A DNA stretch of 64,000 nt from Pseudomonas lactis (GCF_001439845.1 NZ_JYLO01000022.1:28275-92274); one strand, 5' to 3'. Counted from the stretch's first letter, positions 16,977 through 26,249 are shown. Numbers and translations are program-made. Notes: generated from the sequence alone by a model not told the origin.

Positions 16977-17054
16977 ATCGCTATCGCGGGCAAGCCCGGC
17001 TCCCACAGGGGAATGCGTTCCGAGGTGGGAGCCGGGCTTGCCCGCGATAGCGAT
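16977..17054. repeat. REPIN, GTGGGAGC class
   Basis: A 30-base inverted repeat (ATCGCTATCGCGGGCAAGCC plus CGGCTCCCAC, and its complement) is separated by 18 bases. It sits between the convergent hydrolase and ybhN genes. This is the pair-of-REPs form common between Pseudomonas genes and can also form a strong hairpin in RNA from either direction. Confidence 0.9.
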
Positions 17055-17075
17055 TCAACAGTCACCACGGCCTCA

Positions 17076-18041
17076 TCAGGCTGTCTTCTTCACCCGCAAC
17101 GCCTTGGCCTTGGCCTCCACCCCCAAATACATCACCAGTGCAATCAACAACGGGCAAATAAAATAAATGGCCCGGTACGCGATCAGCCCCGCCAGCAAAC
17201 TCCCCCGCGACGCCTCATGTTGCAATAGCGCAATGAACACCGCCTCCAACACCCCCAACCCGGCCGGGATATGGGTGACCACTCCGGCAATCGCACTGAT
17301 CAACAGCACCCCCAGCACCAACGGGTAATCCAGTTTGGCCGGCAGCAAGGTGAATATCACTGCGGCCATCAACGACCAGTTCAACGCACCCAGAGCCAGC
17401 TGCAAACAGGCCATGCGCAGCGACGGCAAGTTGATCTCGATACCGCGAATCGACCACGCGCGCTTTTTAGAAAACCGGCACGCCGCCAGGTAGCCCAGGC
17501 TCGCGAGCACCAATAACACCCCGACTCCTTGCAAGGCGCCGCTGCTGAGCTTCCAGCCCGGCGGCAGGGTCACCAACCCGCTGCTGAACACCACCCCGGC
17601 CAACGCCGTATAGCCGAACCAATTGGTGGCCAGGCTCAGGCCGAGGATCTTGGCGATATTGCTGGTGCTCACGCCCAGGCGCGAATACAGCCGGTACCGC
17701 ATGGCAATGCCGCCGACCCAAGCGCTGAGGTTGAGGTTGAACGCGTAGCTGATGATGCCCACCGGCAATATCTGCTTCCAGCGCAGCGGCTGGCGAATGT
17801 AGGTGCGGCCGATCAGGTCAAAACAGGCGTAGACAATGAAACTGCACAGCGTCAGCGCGCCGGCGATGAACAATGTGCGCAGCTTGAACTCGCTCAGGGT
17901 CTGGAACACTTCGCTCCAGTCGATGCGCCGGGCGAGCAGGGTAAACAACACGATCAGCAGCACGAAGAACGCAATCGTCAGCGGTTTCTTCCAGCGCTTG
18001 AACCCAGAGGCTTGCGCTTGGGGGCGGGCTTCAGACGTCAT
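17076..18041 (-). CDS. ybhN: YbhN-like membrane protein (LPG synthase TM-domain family)
   Basis: The 321-residue inner-membrane protein has about eight hydrophobic segments and belongs to the UPF0104 / lysylphosphatidylglycerol-synthase membrane-domain family. It is related to the membrane half of MprF-type flippases without the synthase part. The start taken is the ATG at 18041 with GAGG upstream, overlapping the clsB stop by 11 bases; a TTG at 18056 is possible. It is the last gene of an overlapping operon whose ybhP-clsB-ybhN order matches E. coli, suggesting work on phospholipids. Confidence 0.85.
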   Translation of the reverse strand: MTSEARPQAQASGFKRWKKPLTIAFFVLLIVLFTLLARRIDWSEVFQTLSEFKLRTLFIAGALTLCSFIVYACFDLIGRTYIRQPLRWKQILPVGIISYAFNLNLSAWVGGIAMRYRLYSRLGVSTSNIAKILGLSLATNWFGYTALAGVVFSSGLVTLPPGWKLSSGALQGVGVLLVLASLGYLAACRFSKKRAWSIRGIEINLPSLRMACLQLALGALNWSLMAAVIFTLLPAKLDYPLVLGVLLISAIAGVVTHIPAGLGVLEAVFIALLQHEASRGSLLAGLIAYRAIYFICPLLIALVMYLGVEAKAKALRVKKTA

Positions 18042-19293
18042 GGGGCGTGGCCTCAAAAGGTTTCAAGCGCGGTTTGTGGGCCGGCAACCAACTGGCCAGT
18101 ACCGGGAAATGGCGCATCACATGAAACACCAGGAAACCCACGGTCAGGCGCCAGAGCCACAGGCGTGGCTTGCGCTTTTCCGGCATGGTCTGGCAATGAT
18201 TGTGGGCGAGTGCTTCCAGGCGTTCGTAGAGCTGTTGATTGAAAGCCCGGTCGCGAATCAGCACGTTGGCTTCTAGGTTCAATGCCAGGCTCAGTGGGTC
18301 CAGGTTGCTGGAGCCGACGGTGCTCCATTCGTCATCCACCAACGCCACCTTGCCGTGCAGCGGGCGTTGGCAGTATTCGTGAATCACCACGCCATCTTTG
18401 AGCAAGTAGTCATAGAGCATGCGCGCGGCCAGTTTCGCCAACAGCACGTCCGGCTGGCCCTGCATGATCAACTGCACGTGCACGCCACGGCGCGCCGCGT
18501 TACGGATCTCGCGAAGCAGGCGGTAGCCGGGGAAGAAGTAAGCATTGGCGATCACCACCCGCTGCCGGGCCTGGCTCAAGGCGTGGATATACGCGTCTTC
18601 GATGTCATCACGATGCTGGATGTTGTCGCGATAGATCAGGCGCACCAGGCCGTCGCCTGGCTCGTTTGTCCAGGGCGAAGGCCGTTGTTGGCGCCGTCGC
18701 CAACCGCGACGGCTGCGCACCTGGCGGCCACTTTGGGCGAGGGCGAAATGGTGCAGGTCTGCCACAGCCGGGCCGATCACCTGTACTGAGTAATCCTGCT
18801 TGGCTTCGGGGCCGAAATCCGCCAGGTGGTCGGCGGAAAAATTGATCCCGCCGATAAACGCCACGCGGGCGTCCACCACGACGATCTTGCGGTGCAGGCG
18901 GCGAAACCAGTTAGTGCGTATGCCGAGCGTCTTGGGCGCCGGGTCGAACATCTGCACCATCACCCCGGCCTCGGCCAACTCCCGCAGGAAGCCCGGGCTC
19001 AGTTCGCCGCAGCCAAAACCGTCGAGGCTGACCACCACCTTCACCCCGCGCTTGGCCGCCTCGATGAGGATGCTGTGCAGCTCAAAGCCGACCTTGTCTT
19101 CAAAGAGGATAAAGGTCTCCAGCAGGATCTCGCGCTCGGCGCCGCGCAACGCCTCGAATACGGCAGGAAAGTATGCCTCGCCGTTCTCCAGCAACTCCAC
19201 GCGGTTGCCGCTTTGCCAGCCGTAATCCAGATCCCGCGCCTTGCTGTCGTCTGGCGGTTGGTCTGTGGCGATATGGTCTACCGCAACGTTCAT
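18031..19293 (-). CDS. clsB: Cardiolipin synthase B
   Basis: The 420-residue phospholipase-D superfamily enzyme forms cardiolipin or phosphatidylglycerol by phosphatidyl transfer. Two HKD motifs are visible: HRKIVVVDARVAFIGG and HGKVALVDDEWSTVGSS. There are no N-terminal membrane spans, as in E. coli ClsB (about 413 residues). The ATG at 19293 follows GGAGGTGGAGCT and shares ATGA with the ybhP stop; a much longer open frame to 19671 runs through ybhP and is not used. Confidence 0.9.
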   Translation of the reverse strand: MNVAVDHIATDQPPDDSKARDLDYGWQSGNRVELLENGEAYFPAVFEALRGAEREILLETFILFEDKVGFELHSILIEAAKRGVKVVVSLDGFGCGELSPGFLRELAEAGVMVQMFDPAPKTLGIRTNWFRRLHRKIVVVDARVAFIGGINFSADHLADFGPEAKQDYSVQVIGPAVADLHHFALAQSGRQVRSRRGWRRRQQRPSPWTNEPGDGLVRLIYRDNIQHRDDIEDAYIHALSQARQRVVIANAYFFPGYRLLREIRNAARRGVHVQLIMQGQPDVLLAKLAARMLYDYLLKDGVVIHEYCQRPLHGKVALVDDEWSTVGSSNLDPLSLALNLEANVLIRDRAFNQQLYERLEALAHNHCQTMPEKRKPRLWLWRLTVGFLVFHVMRHFPVLASWLPAHKPRLKPFEATPHDV

Positions 19294-20066
19294 AGCTCCA
19301 CCTCCACCGACAGCGGCACATGGTCTGAAAGATGGGACCAGGGGCGAGTGGTGAGCACGCGCGGGTTGTGCACCTTCAAATTGCGCACATAAATGCGGTC
19401 CAGCGGCAGTAGTGGCAGGCGCGCCGGGAAGGTGCGCGCCGGTTTGCCGAGGGTGTGCATGAACACTTCCTGCAAACCGCTTTGACTCAGGTCGGCTTTT
19501 TGCCGCCAGTCGTTGAAGTCGCCGGCGACCACCAACGGCGCATCGGCCGGAATCTCGCGGATACGTTGTTCCAGCAACCGCAATTGTTGTTGGCGATGCA
19601 CCTCGCGCAAGCCCAGGTGGATGCAGATCGCGTGCACCTGCTGACCGCTGCCCGGCAGGCGCAGCACGCAATGCAGCAGGCCGCGGTTTTCATGGCCGCT
19701 TTGCGATATGTCGAGGTTGTCATAGCGGATGATCTGAAATTTGGACAGCAGTGCATTGCCATGGTCGCCATGGGGGTACACCGCATTGCGCCCATAGGCA
19801 AACTGCGGCCAGATGCTGTCGGCGAGGAACTCATACTGCGGCATTTTTGGCCAGTCGCTGTAACGCTGCGGATGGCGTTCGTGGGTGCCATGGATCTCCT
19901 GCAAGAACACCATGTCTGCGCCCACGCTGCGCACCGCTTCACGCAGCTCGGGCAAGATGAAGCGGCGATTCAGTGCGGTGAAACCCTTGTGTATATTGAC
20001 CGTCAGCACTGTAAAGCGAGTGATGGCGGTGGTCGGCGGGGTGGGGATCAGCTCTGGATGTGTCAT
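19290..20066 (-). CDS. ybhP: YbhP-like endonuclease/exonuclease/phosphatase protein
   Basis: The 258-residue protein has the EEP metal-dependent fold: VNIHKGF, FLQEIHG (catalytic Glu), GDFND, LDRIYV and SDHVPL near the end. In E. coli the homologue sits before clsB, and the activity is not settled (nuclease or phosphatase-like hydrolase). Start and stop both share ATGA with neighbours, so it is translated with the DUF72 gene upstream and clsB downstream. Confidence 0.88.
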   Translation of the reverse strand: MTHPELIPTPPTTAITRFTVLTVNIHKGFTALNRRFILPELREAVRSVGADMVFLQEIHGTHERHPQRYSDWPKMPQYEFLADSIWPQFAYGRNAVYPHGDHGNALLSKFQIIRYDNLDISQSGHENRGLLHCVLRLPGSGQQVHAICIHLGLREVHRQQQLRLLEQRIREIPADAPLVVAGDFNDWRQKADLSQSGLQEVFMHTLGKPARTFPARLPLLPLDRIYVRNLKVHNPRVLTTRPWSHLSDHVPLSVEVEL

Positions 20067-20989
20067 GGCAATACTCCTGGTTCCGGCAGCCGGCCAGGTT
20101 CGGTGAGCAGGTGTTGGTCCAGCCCGAAACGTTGCAGCAATTGGCGTGCATCGAAGGGCGCGCGAACTTTGATGTCGTTGTCGAAAAAGCAGAACACATC
20201 GCGCTGTTTACGCCTGCGGGGCGTGTGGTGCGGGTCGACCAGGTGTGCATCGGCAGGCTGCTTGCCGTGGGCCCAGCGCTCGATGCGGTCACCCCAGCGC
20301 TGGAGCGCTTCGGCGCTATAGCCACTGGCGTATAGCTGCTTGTCGCCGTGCAAGCGCAGGTACATGAAGTTGGCGGTCACGTCTTCCATGTACGGCCACT
20401 TGCCTGCGGTGTCCGCGACCACCAGGGCCACCCCGTGCTTATCCAGCATCTGGATGAACTCCGGCACGGCAAAACTCGTATTGCGAATCTCCACGGCATG
20501 GCGCAACGGCTTCTTGGCATAGGCCTTCATGCTCGCCTTGCCGTTAAGACGCGGCTCATGCTGGCGCGCGAGGGCGGCGGCCTGTTGGGTGTCGGCGGGT
20601 AATTCAGCCAAAAAGGTTTCAAACAGCGTGGCGTCGAATTTGAAGCTGGGCGGAAACTGCCAGAGGATTGGGCCGAGTTTTTCTTTGAGTTCCAGCACCC
20701 CGGAAGCGAAGAAATTCGCCATCGGCTTGTGTACATCGCGCAGGCGCAGGATATGCGTGATGAAACGGGGCGCCTTGACACTGAACATGAAACCTTCAGG
20801 CGTATCGGCATACCACTCGGCATAGCGCTTAGGGGTTTGCAGCGCGTAGAACGAGCCGTTGATTTCGATGCTGTTGACGGCGCGTGACGCAAACTGCAAC
20901 TCGCGTTTCTGGGTCAGCCCTTCGGGGTAGAAGTCCCCGCGCCAGGGCGTGTAGCGCCAGCCGGAAATGCCGATGTGAATCGCCGCCAT
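20063..20989 (-). CDS. DUF72 (YecE-like) protein
   Basis: The 308-residue TIM-barrel-like DUF72 protein starts with the typical GISGWRYTPWRGDFYPEG, followed by SIEINGSFY and FSVKAPRFITH. Its biochemical function is unknown; family members have been compared with xylose-isomerase-like barrels. It heads the minus-strand operon, overlapping ybhP by 4 bases, an addition relative to the E. coli ybhPON layout. The ATG at 20989 is preceded by GGGAGCACAC. Confidence 0.85.
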   Translation of the reverse strand: MAAIHIGISGWRYTPWRGDFYPEGLTQKRELQFASRAVNSIEINGSFYALQTPKRYAEWYADTPEGFMFSVKAPRFITHILRLRDVHKPMANFFASGVLELKEKLGPILWQFPPSFKFDATLFETFLAELPADTQQAAALARQHEPRLNGKASMKAYAKKPLRHAVEIRNTSFAVPEFIQMLDKHGVALVVADTAGKWPYMEDVTANFMYLRLHGDKQLYASGYSAEALQRWGDRIERWAHGKQPADAHLVDPHHTPRRRKQRDVFCFFDNDIKVRAPFDARQLLQRFGLDQHLLTEPGRLPEPGVLP

Positions 20990-21177
20990 GTGTGCTCCCG
21001 TGGTTGGTGGGTGAGGTGACCTCCGTTATGGGATGACTGCGCTATTTGGCTGAAAGTTTCCACATTCCTACAGGCGGTACAGGGTAGGAAAAGATGCGAG
21101 GGCATCGCCCATGCGGGGAACGATCAAGGCCTAAACCCGTCAGTTCCTTACAGACCCTGCTGAAGGAGCTCGCTGTT

Positions 21178-23262
21178 TTGCTGAATCTAAAGACTGCATT
21201 ACTGCTCGGTGCGTTGCTGCTTTGCGGTAACGGCGCACTGCAAGCCGCAGCGACGGCACCCGCTGCCGAGACGCCGGCCAAGCCGGAATTGCTGGTGCAA
21301 GGCGGGCTACTCGGGGCCATCAGTTCCAGCATTGATGACGTGCAAGACAAGCTCGACCTCAACCAGAACCTCATTGACGCCTGGCGCCTGCGGGCCGACC
21401 GCGCCGCAGACGAAGTAGGGCGTCTGGTGGACCAGACCACCGCACGCTCGCCGTGGAGCGTGGCCGGCGATTTCCTGCTGTTGTCTGGCGTGTGGGCCGG
21501 TGCCTTTGCTTTGCTGACGATGCTGGGGCGCCTGGTTGTGAAACGCGCGAGCCGTCGCCCATTCCTTGCGCGGCGTCAACGGCTGCAAGGCTTGCTGGGC
21601 TATGTGGTGCCCTACACGATTCCAGCGCTGATCTGCTTGCCGTTGACCCTTTATGTCAGTCACTTTTTAGCCGCGTCTGTCGGCCGAGCCCTGGCGCTGT
21701 GTTTTGCCTACGCCACCAGCAGTGGCATCTTTTCCACCTCGCTGTTGCTGTGCGTCATTGTGATGTTCAACGTCGGGCACAAGCGGCCTGCGGTGCGGAT
21801 CATTCGTGACTATTGCCCCAAGCCTCTATTCCTGATCGGCTTTCTCGCGGCCCTCAGCGATGCGCTGACCAGCCCGCAAATCGCTCGGCAACTGGGCGGC
21901 AATATCACCAGCAGCATCGCTGTGTTTACCGGCCTGTTTGCCGCGGTCATCTTTGGCGTGCTGGTGGTACGCCTGCGTCGCCCGGTGGCCCATTTGATCC
22001 GCAACCGGCCGTTGGCCCAGCGCCTCAAGCATCCAGCATTGCAACAGTCGCTGCGGGTGTTTTCCGGGCTCTGGTACTGGCCGATTCTGTTGATGGTGCT
22101 GGTCTCGGCGGTCAACCTGATTGGCGCCGGTGACGACAACCAAGAGGCCCTGCGCTGCGCGCTGCTCACCACCTTGTTACTGATCGGTACGGTGTTTCTC
22201 AGCACTGTGCTGCAACACCTGTTCAAGTCCCGCAGTCAGGTATCGATCCAACGCAGCAGCGCCTACAAGGAACGCTTCCTGAGTTTGCTGCACGCGATTT
22301 TGCGTATCGTCATGGCCATCGCGTTTATCGAGATACTCGGGCGTATCTGGGGTGTCTCGTTGTTCGAATTCGCCCAGCGCAACTCCGTGGGCCGGGCCAT
22401 CAGTGACTCCCTCAGCAGCATCGGCCTGATCCTGTTGGTGACCTGGCTGTTCTGGGTGGTGCTCGACACCGCGATCCAGGAAGCCCTCAAACCACCGGTG
22501 AATAAACGCTCCAGCCGCCAGCCCAGTACCCGGGTCAAAACCATCCTGCCGCTGCTGCGCAATGCGGTGAAGATCATCCTGGTGGTGATCTGCGCGATCA
22601 CCACCATGGCCAACCTGGGCATCAATGTCGCGCCGTTGCTGGCGGGCGCCGGGGTGGTGGGCCTGGCCATCGGTTTCGGTTCCCAGCAACTGGTGCAGGA
22701 CGTGATCACCGGCCTGTTCATCATTATCGAAGACACCCTGTCCATCGGCGATTGGGTGGTGCTCGACTCCGGCCACGCCGGCACCGTCGAAGGCCTGACC
22801 ATCCGCACCCTGCGCCTGCGCGACGGCAAGGGCTTTGTGCATTCTGTGCCGTTCGGGCAGATCAAGGCGGTCACCAACCAGTCCCGTCAATTCGCCTATG
22901 CGTTCTTCTCGGTGCAGTTCACCTACGACACCGACGTGGACAAGGCCGTGGAGCTGATCCGCGAAGCCGGCCAGTCGATCCGCGACGATGTGTTCCTCAA
23001 GTACAACCTGCAAGGGCCGTTGGAAGTGTTCGGGGTGGACAAGATGGACCTCAATGGCGTGGTGCTCACCGCGCAGTTCCGCACGGTTTCGGGTGGCCAG
23101 TACGCGGTCAGCCGTGCGTTTAACCAGCGTCTGAAAAAGCTTGTGGATAACTGTGAGGCGGTGCACTTCGCCCAGACTTATCCACAGCAGCTCTTGCTCG
23201 CACCGCGTACGGCGCTGAAACAGGAGGCCGCCGAACCCGACGTCAAGACACTTAATCCGTGA
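21178..23262 (+). CDS. Large MscS-family mechanosensitive channel
   Basis: About 694 residues if read from the TTG at 21178, which follows GAAGGAG with 9-base spacing and gives a signal peptide (LNLKTALLLGALLLCGNGALQAA). The alternative ATG at 21094 adds 28 residues with no ribosome site. Many membrane segments lead to the MscS pore helix and beta domain (LLAGAGVVGLAIGFGSQQLVQD to GDWVVLDSGHAGTVEG, near 500-545). It likely releases solutes under hypo-osmotic stress. It stands alone, divergent from the DUF72 operon. Confidence 0.88.
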   Translation: MLNLKTALLLGALLLCGNGALQAAATAPAAETPAKPELLVQGGLLGAISSSIDDVQDKLDLNQNLIDAWRLRADRAADEVGRLVDQTTARSPWSVAGDFLLLSGVWAGAFALLTMLGRLVVKRASRRPFLARRQRLQGLLGYVVPYTIPALICLPLTLYVSHFLAASVGRALALCFAYATSSGIFSTSLLLCVIVMFNVGHKRPAVRIIRDYCPKPLFLIGFLAALSDALTSPQIARQLGGNITSSIAVFTGLFAAVIFGVLVVRLRRPVAHLIRNRPLAQRLKHPALQQSLRVFSGLWYWPILLMVLVSAVNLIGAGDDNQEALRCALLTTLLLIGTVFLSTVLQHLFKSRSQVSIQRSSAYKERFLSLLHAILRIVMAIAFIEILGRIWGVSLFEFAQRNSVGRAISDSLSSIGLILLVTWLFWVVLDTAIQEALKPPVNKRSSRQPSTRVKTILPLLRNAVKIILVVICAITTMANLGINVAPLLAGAGVVGLAIGFGSQQLVQDVITGLFIIIEDTLSIGDWVVLDSGHAGTVEGLTIRTLRLRDGKGFVHSVPFGQIKAVTNQSRQFAYAFFSVQFTYDTDVDKAVELIREAGQSIRDDVFLKYNLQGPLEVFGVDKMDLNGVVLTAQFRTVSGGQYAVSRAFNQRLKKLVDNCEAVHFAQTYPQQLLLAPRTALKQEAAEPDVKTLNP

Positions 23263-23374
23263 CGGTTGCGCTACAAGCCCGCAAAATGCAACGATTCTGG
23301 CAATGACCTACGACAGCGCACACACGCCTGTCGATAATAACCATCGTTCCAAACAGACCGGGCCTGCTCAATCT

Positions 23375-24259
23375 ATGCGAATGCGCCTTATGTTACTGGG
23401 CGGCGGGAATGCCCTCGGGCAGGCGCTGATTCGCCTCGGTGCGGAGGAAGACATCGGTTTCCTCGCCCCCAAACCGCCCCAAGACGGCTGGGATGCCGCA
23501 AGTCTCACCCAATTGCTCGACGACACCCGTCCCGATGCCTTGATCAACCTCGCCTACTATTTCGACTGGTTCCAGGCCGAAGCCGTGAGCGAGTCCCGCT
23601 TGGCCGCCCAGGAATTCGCCATCGAACGCCTGGCCGAGCTGTGCCAGCATCACAGCATCACCCTGCTGCAACCGTCCAGCTACCGCGTATTCGATGGCTC
23701 CCGCGCCACCGCCTACAGCGAGAAAGACGAGCCGGTGCCCCTGGGCCTGCGCGGCCAGGCGTTGTGGCGCATCGAACAAAGCGTGCGCGCCACGTGCCCG
23801 CAGCATGTGCTGCTGCGGTTTGGCTGGCTACTGGATGACAGCGTCGACGGCACGCTGGGGCGCTTCCTGGCCCGGGCTGAAAAACCGGATGAGCTGTTGA
23901 TGGCCGACGACCGTCGTGGCAACCCGACGCCGGTTGACGACGCCGCACGGGTAATTATCTCGGTGCTCAAGCAACTCGATTGCGCCGCGCCACTGTGGGG
24001 CACTTACCACTACGCCGGCCACGAGGCGACCACGCCGTTGGCGCTGGGCCAGGCGATTCTCACTGAAGCGCGCAACTTCCATCCGTTGGCCATCGAGTCC
24101 CCCACCGCCCAGGCTCACGCAGCGCGGCCGGATGCGGCGGATGAACCGCAGCATGCGGTGCTGGCCTGCAAGAAAATCCTGCATACCTTCGGCATCAAGC
24201 CACGGGCATGGCGGGCAGGCTTGCCGGCGCTACTGGATCGCTTCTACCGCCATAGCTGA
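23375..24259 (+). CDS. NAD(P)-binding sugar-nucleotide epimerase-like protein
   Basis: The 294-residue protein has an N-terminal Rossmann loop, LMLLGGGNALGQALIRLG. It resembles RmlD/extended short-chain dehydrogenases: a YRVF segment at the active-site strand and ALWRIEQ where YGxxK would stand, so the catalytic tyrosine-lysine pair is not canonical. The substrate is unknown. The start at 23375 gives the Rossmann fold at the very N-terminus; an in-frame ATG at 23303 would add 24 unconserved-looking residues. It lies beside oprG, as PA4068 does in P. aeruginosa. Confidence 0.7.
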   Translation: MRMRLMLLGGGNALGQALIRLGAEEDIGFLAPKPPQDGWDAASLTQLLDDTRPDALINLAYYFDWFQAEAVSESRLAAQEFAIERLAELCQHHSITLLQPSSYRVFDGSRATAYSEKDEPVPLGLRGQALWRIEQSVRATCPQHVLLRFGWLLDDSVDGTLGRFLARAEKPDELLMADDRRGNPTPVDDAARVIISVLKQLDCAAPLWGTYHYAGHEATTPLALGQAILTEARNFHPLAIESPTAQAHAARPDAADEPQHAVLACKKILHTFGIKPRAWRAGLPALLDRFYRHS

Positions 24260-24276
24260 CACCCCCAAAACCAAAA

Positions 24277-24394
24277 GTGGGAGGGGACTTATGTGGGAGC
24301 TGGCTTGCCTGCGATAGCATCACCTGGGTATCACTGATACACCGAGGTGTCTGCATCGCGGGCAAGCCCGGCTCCCACATAAGCCCCCTCCCAC
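24277..24394. repeat. Extended REPIN, GTGGGAGC class
   Basis: The long inverted repeat has outer arms GTGGGAGGGGACTTATGTGG and complement (one mismatch region) and inner REP arms GGCTTGCCTGCGAT / ATCGCGGGCAAGCC. It lies between the convergent epimerase and oprG genes. The outer extension is unusual compared with the other copies here. Confidence 0.85.
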
Positions 24395-24423
24395 ATGGGT
24401 TATGCGGTGTGGCTTAACCGGAC

Positions 24424-25122
24424 TTAGAACTTGTAGCCGATACCCACCATGTAAACCATCGGGTCTACATCCACATTGACCTTGGCCCGAGTGCCCTGGC
24501 CCAGCGCGTTGTTATCCACAGTCGCTTTGGTGCTGATGTCGATGTAGCGCGCCTGGGCGTTGATCATCCACTTGTCGTTGATCATGTAGTCGGCGCCGAT
24601 CTGCGCGGCCCAGCCCCAGGAGTTTTCGGCCTTGAAGTTGCTGAAACCGGCCTGTTCGGCACGGCTGCCCACGTGTTCGTCGTAGATCCAGGTGTAGTTG
24701 ATACCGGCGCCCACATACGGCTGGAACGCAGACTTATGATCCAGCGGGTAGTACACGACGCTCAAGGTCGGCGGCAGGTGTTTCAGGGTGCCGAGCTTGC
24801 CGTTGGCGGCGCCCAGGGCGGTGTTCTTGATCTTCACGTCATGCTCGAACGGCGTGGCCGCGAGCAGTTCGATGCCGACGTGGTCGGTGATCATGTAGGC
24901 GAAGTTCAAGCCCAATTGGGTGTCGCTGCTCATGGTCGCCTTGCCGCCCAGGTTGGTACCGGCCAATGGGCCCTGGTCAACTTTGACGCTGCTGCTGTCG
25001 GCCTTCGGGTTCACGGTGATTGCACCGGCGCGAACTAGAATATCGCCCGCCTGGTGGGCGTGAGCGACGGGGGCGACGAGGGCGAGCGCGAAGAGGGACG
25101 CGCCGAGCAGAGACTTGTTCAT
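24424..25122 (-). CDS. oprG: OmpW-family outer-membrane protein OprG
   Basis: An eight-stranded outer-membrane barrel of 232 residues. It has a signal peptide (MNKSLLGASLFALALVAPVAHA), a short mature N-terminus, the OmpW stretch GLNFAYMITDHVGIELLAATPF, and a final aromatic residue (YMVGIGYKF) as outer-membrane barrels require. OmpW/OprG channels let small hydrophobic molecules cross the outer membrane. Placement next to the zinc operon and epimerase is that of P. aeruginosa oprG (PA4067). A candidate Anr box lies upstream. Confidence 0.9.
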   Translation of the reverse strand: MNKSLLGASLFALALVAPVAHAHQAGDILVRAGAITVNPKADSSSVKVDQGPLAGTNLGGKATMSSDTQLGLNFAYMITDHVGIELLAATPFEHDVKIKNTALGAANGKLGTLKHLPPTLSVVYYPLDHKSAFQPYVGAGINYTWIYDEHVGSRAEQAGFSNFKAENSWGWAAQIGADYMINDKWMINAQARYIDISTKATVDNNALGQGTRAKVNVDVDPMVYMVGIGYKF

Positions 25123-25185
25123 GGGAGCTCCAAAGGACGTTTAAAAGTTGTACGTCCAATGGTAAAGATCGTTCCGTTCGGTCTT

Positions 25186-25199
25186 TTGACTCAGCTCAA
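25186..25199 (-). promoter_or_regulatory. Candidate Anr/FNR box upstream of oprG
   Basis: TTGACTCAGCTCAA is a palindromic TTGA-N6-TCAA core, close to the TTGAT-N4-ATCAA consensus of Anr. It is centred about 70 bases before the oprG start codon, compatible with class II activation and a short leader. P. aeruginosa oprG is reported to respond to Anr and low oxygen; binding here is inference. Confidence 0.5.
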
Positions 25200-25234
25200 T
25201 GAAAGGGTGATCAGTCACTTTTGCCACTGATCTA

Positions 25235-25727
25235 AACCTGTGGGAGCTGGCTTGCGTGCGATGGCCATAGGTATCTACACAACTTTGGTGCGACGCCGGA
25301 CTGTGGCGAGGGAGCTTGCTCCCGTGACGGCCTGACAGCCGACGCTGATCTACCAGACACACCACCATCCAAATGTGGGAGCTGGCTTGCCTGCGAAGAC
25401 GGCCTTACAGAGTACATATCCATTGCTGCGGTAACGGCCACTTAGGGTTCCGCCCTGACGGCGGCTAAACCGGCATCCCTGCCGGTTTACCCCCCCCAAA
25501 TCCCTGTCGAATTCCGGCCAGCGTGGTTTAACGGGGCGCCTAAGATCAAAAGCAGATCAAGATCAAGAGCAGCTCGCTTCGCATCTTGGTTACCGTCCAC
25601 CGTTACAGCGTTGTGTAGATACCTATGCTGCGATAAAGCTGGTTCAGTTAAAGACTCAGTGACTGATACACCGCCTTCGGGAGCAAGCCCGCACACATTT
25701 GGATCTTCGGTGTGTTTGCTGGTGGGG
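25235..25727. repeat. Repeat-rich gap between oprG and the zinc operon
   Basis: This gene-free stretch of about 500 bases contains unpaired REP copies (TGTGGGAGCTGGCTTGCGTG near 25240, a diverged one near 25300-25325, another at 25376-25399). It also contains a GGGTTCCGCCCTGACGGCGG unit, the inverted repeat AAACCGGCA-TCCC-TGCCGGTTT at 25467-25488, and short ATCAAAAGCAGATCAAGATC repeats at 25546-25570. No open frame with a plausible start and codon use is seen. It looks like an accumulation zone for repetitive sequence. Confidence 0.6.
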
Positions 25728-26249
25728 TTATTCCTCGAGCTCGTACATATAAATCTTCTGGGCATCCATCTGGTAACCGGCATCGGCCAATTCGCTGGAC
25801 GATGGCTTGACCTGCATCGCGCCTTCGATCCAGTACGGTTGATACAGCTCATCGAGCTTCACCCCCACCTCGCTTTTCACGTGCACGATCTGGTTCGACG
25901 GCGGTGGCGGCACATGGATGCAGGCGCCGAAATACGGCACCAGCAGAAACTCCGTGGTGCGGCCTTCTTCGCTGACTTCCAGCGGCACGATATACCCCGG
26001 CAGGCGAATGTGCTGGCCATCCAGGCTCTGTACCACCGGCGCGTTGGGCATGTCCTGCTTGGCCGCCGGCGCGGCTTCGGCGGACAAGGCATCGGCCATG
26101 TTCGACAGGTCGTGCAGCGGCTTCATATTGGGCACTTCGGGTGGCGCATCAGGCGGGATCATCTCCTGCCAGGACAAATCCTTGGGCTGCTCCTGCGCCC
26201 AGGCAGGCACGGCCATCAACAACAACAGGGCAAACAGGGCACGACGCAT
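25728..26249 (-). CDS. DUF3299 periplasmic protein of the zinc operon
   Basis: The 173-residue protein has a clear signal peptide (MRRALFALLLLMAVPAWA) and a DUF3299 domain (RLPGYIVPLE, FLLVPYFGACIHVPPPP with its conserved Cys and His). It is probably periplasmic; the function is unknown. The ATG at 26249 follows GAGGAAG at 6 bases; an ATG at 26264 sharing ATGA with the permease gene is the alternative. It ends a four-gene unit equivalent in order to PA4063-PA4066 of P. aeruginosa, which responds to zinc shortage. Confidence 0.82.
   Translation of the reverse strand: MRRALFALLLLMAVPAWAQEQPKDLSWQEMIPPDAPPEVPNMKPLHDLSNMADALSAEAAPAAKQDMPNAPVVQSLDGQHIRLPGYIVPLEVSEEGRTTEFLLVPYFGACIHVPPPPSNQIVHVKSEVGVKLDELYQPYWIEGAMQVKPSSSELADAGYQMDAQKIYMYELEE

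Noticed and set aside
16977..17054. Reading the long inverted repeats as intrinsic terminators
   Set aside because: They lack T runs and recur in many gaps with REP sequence; they are listed as REPINs, though they may affect RNA ends.
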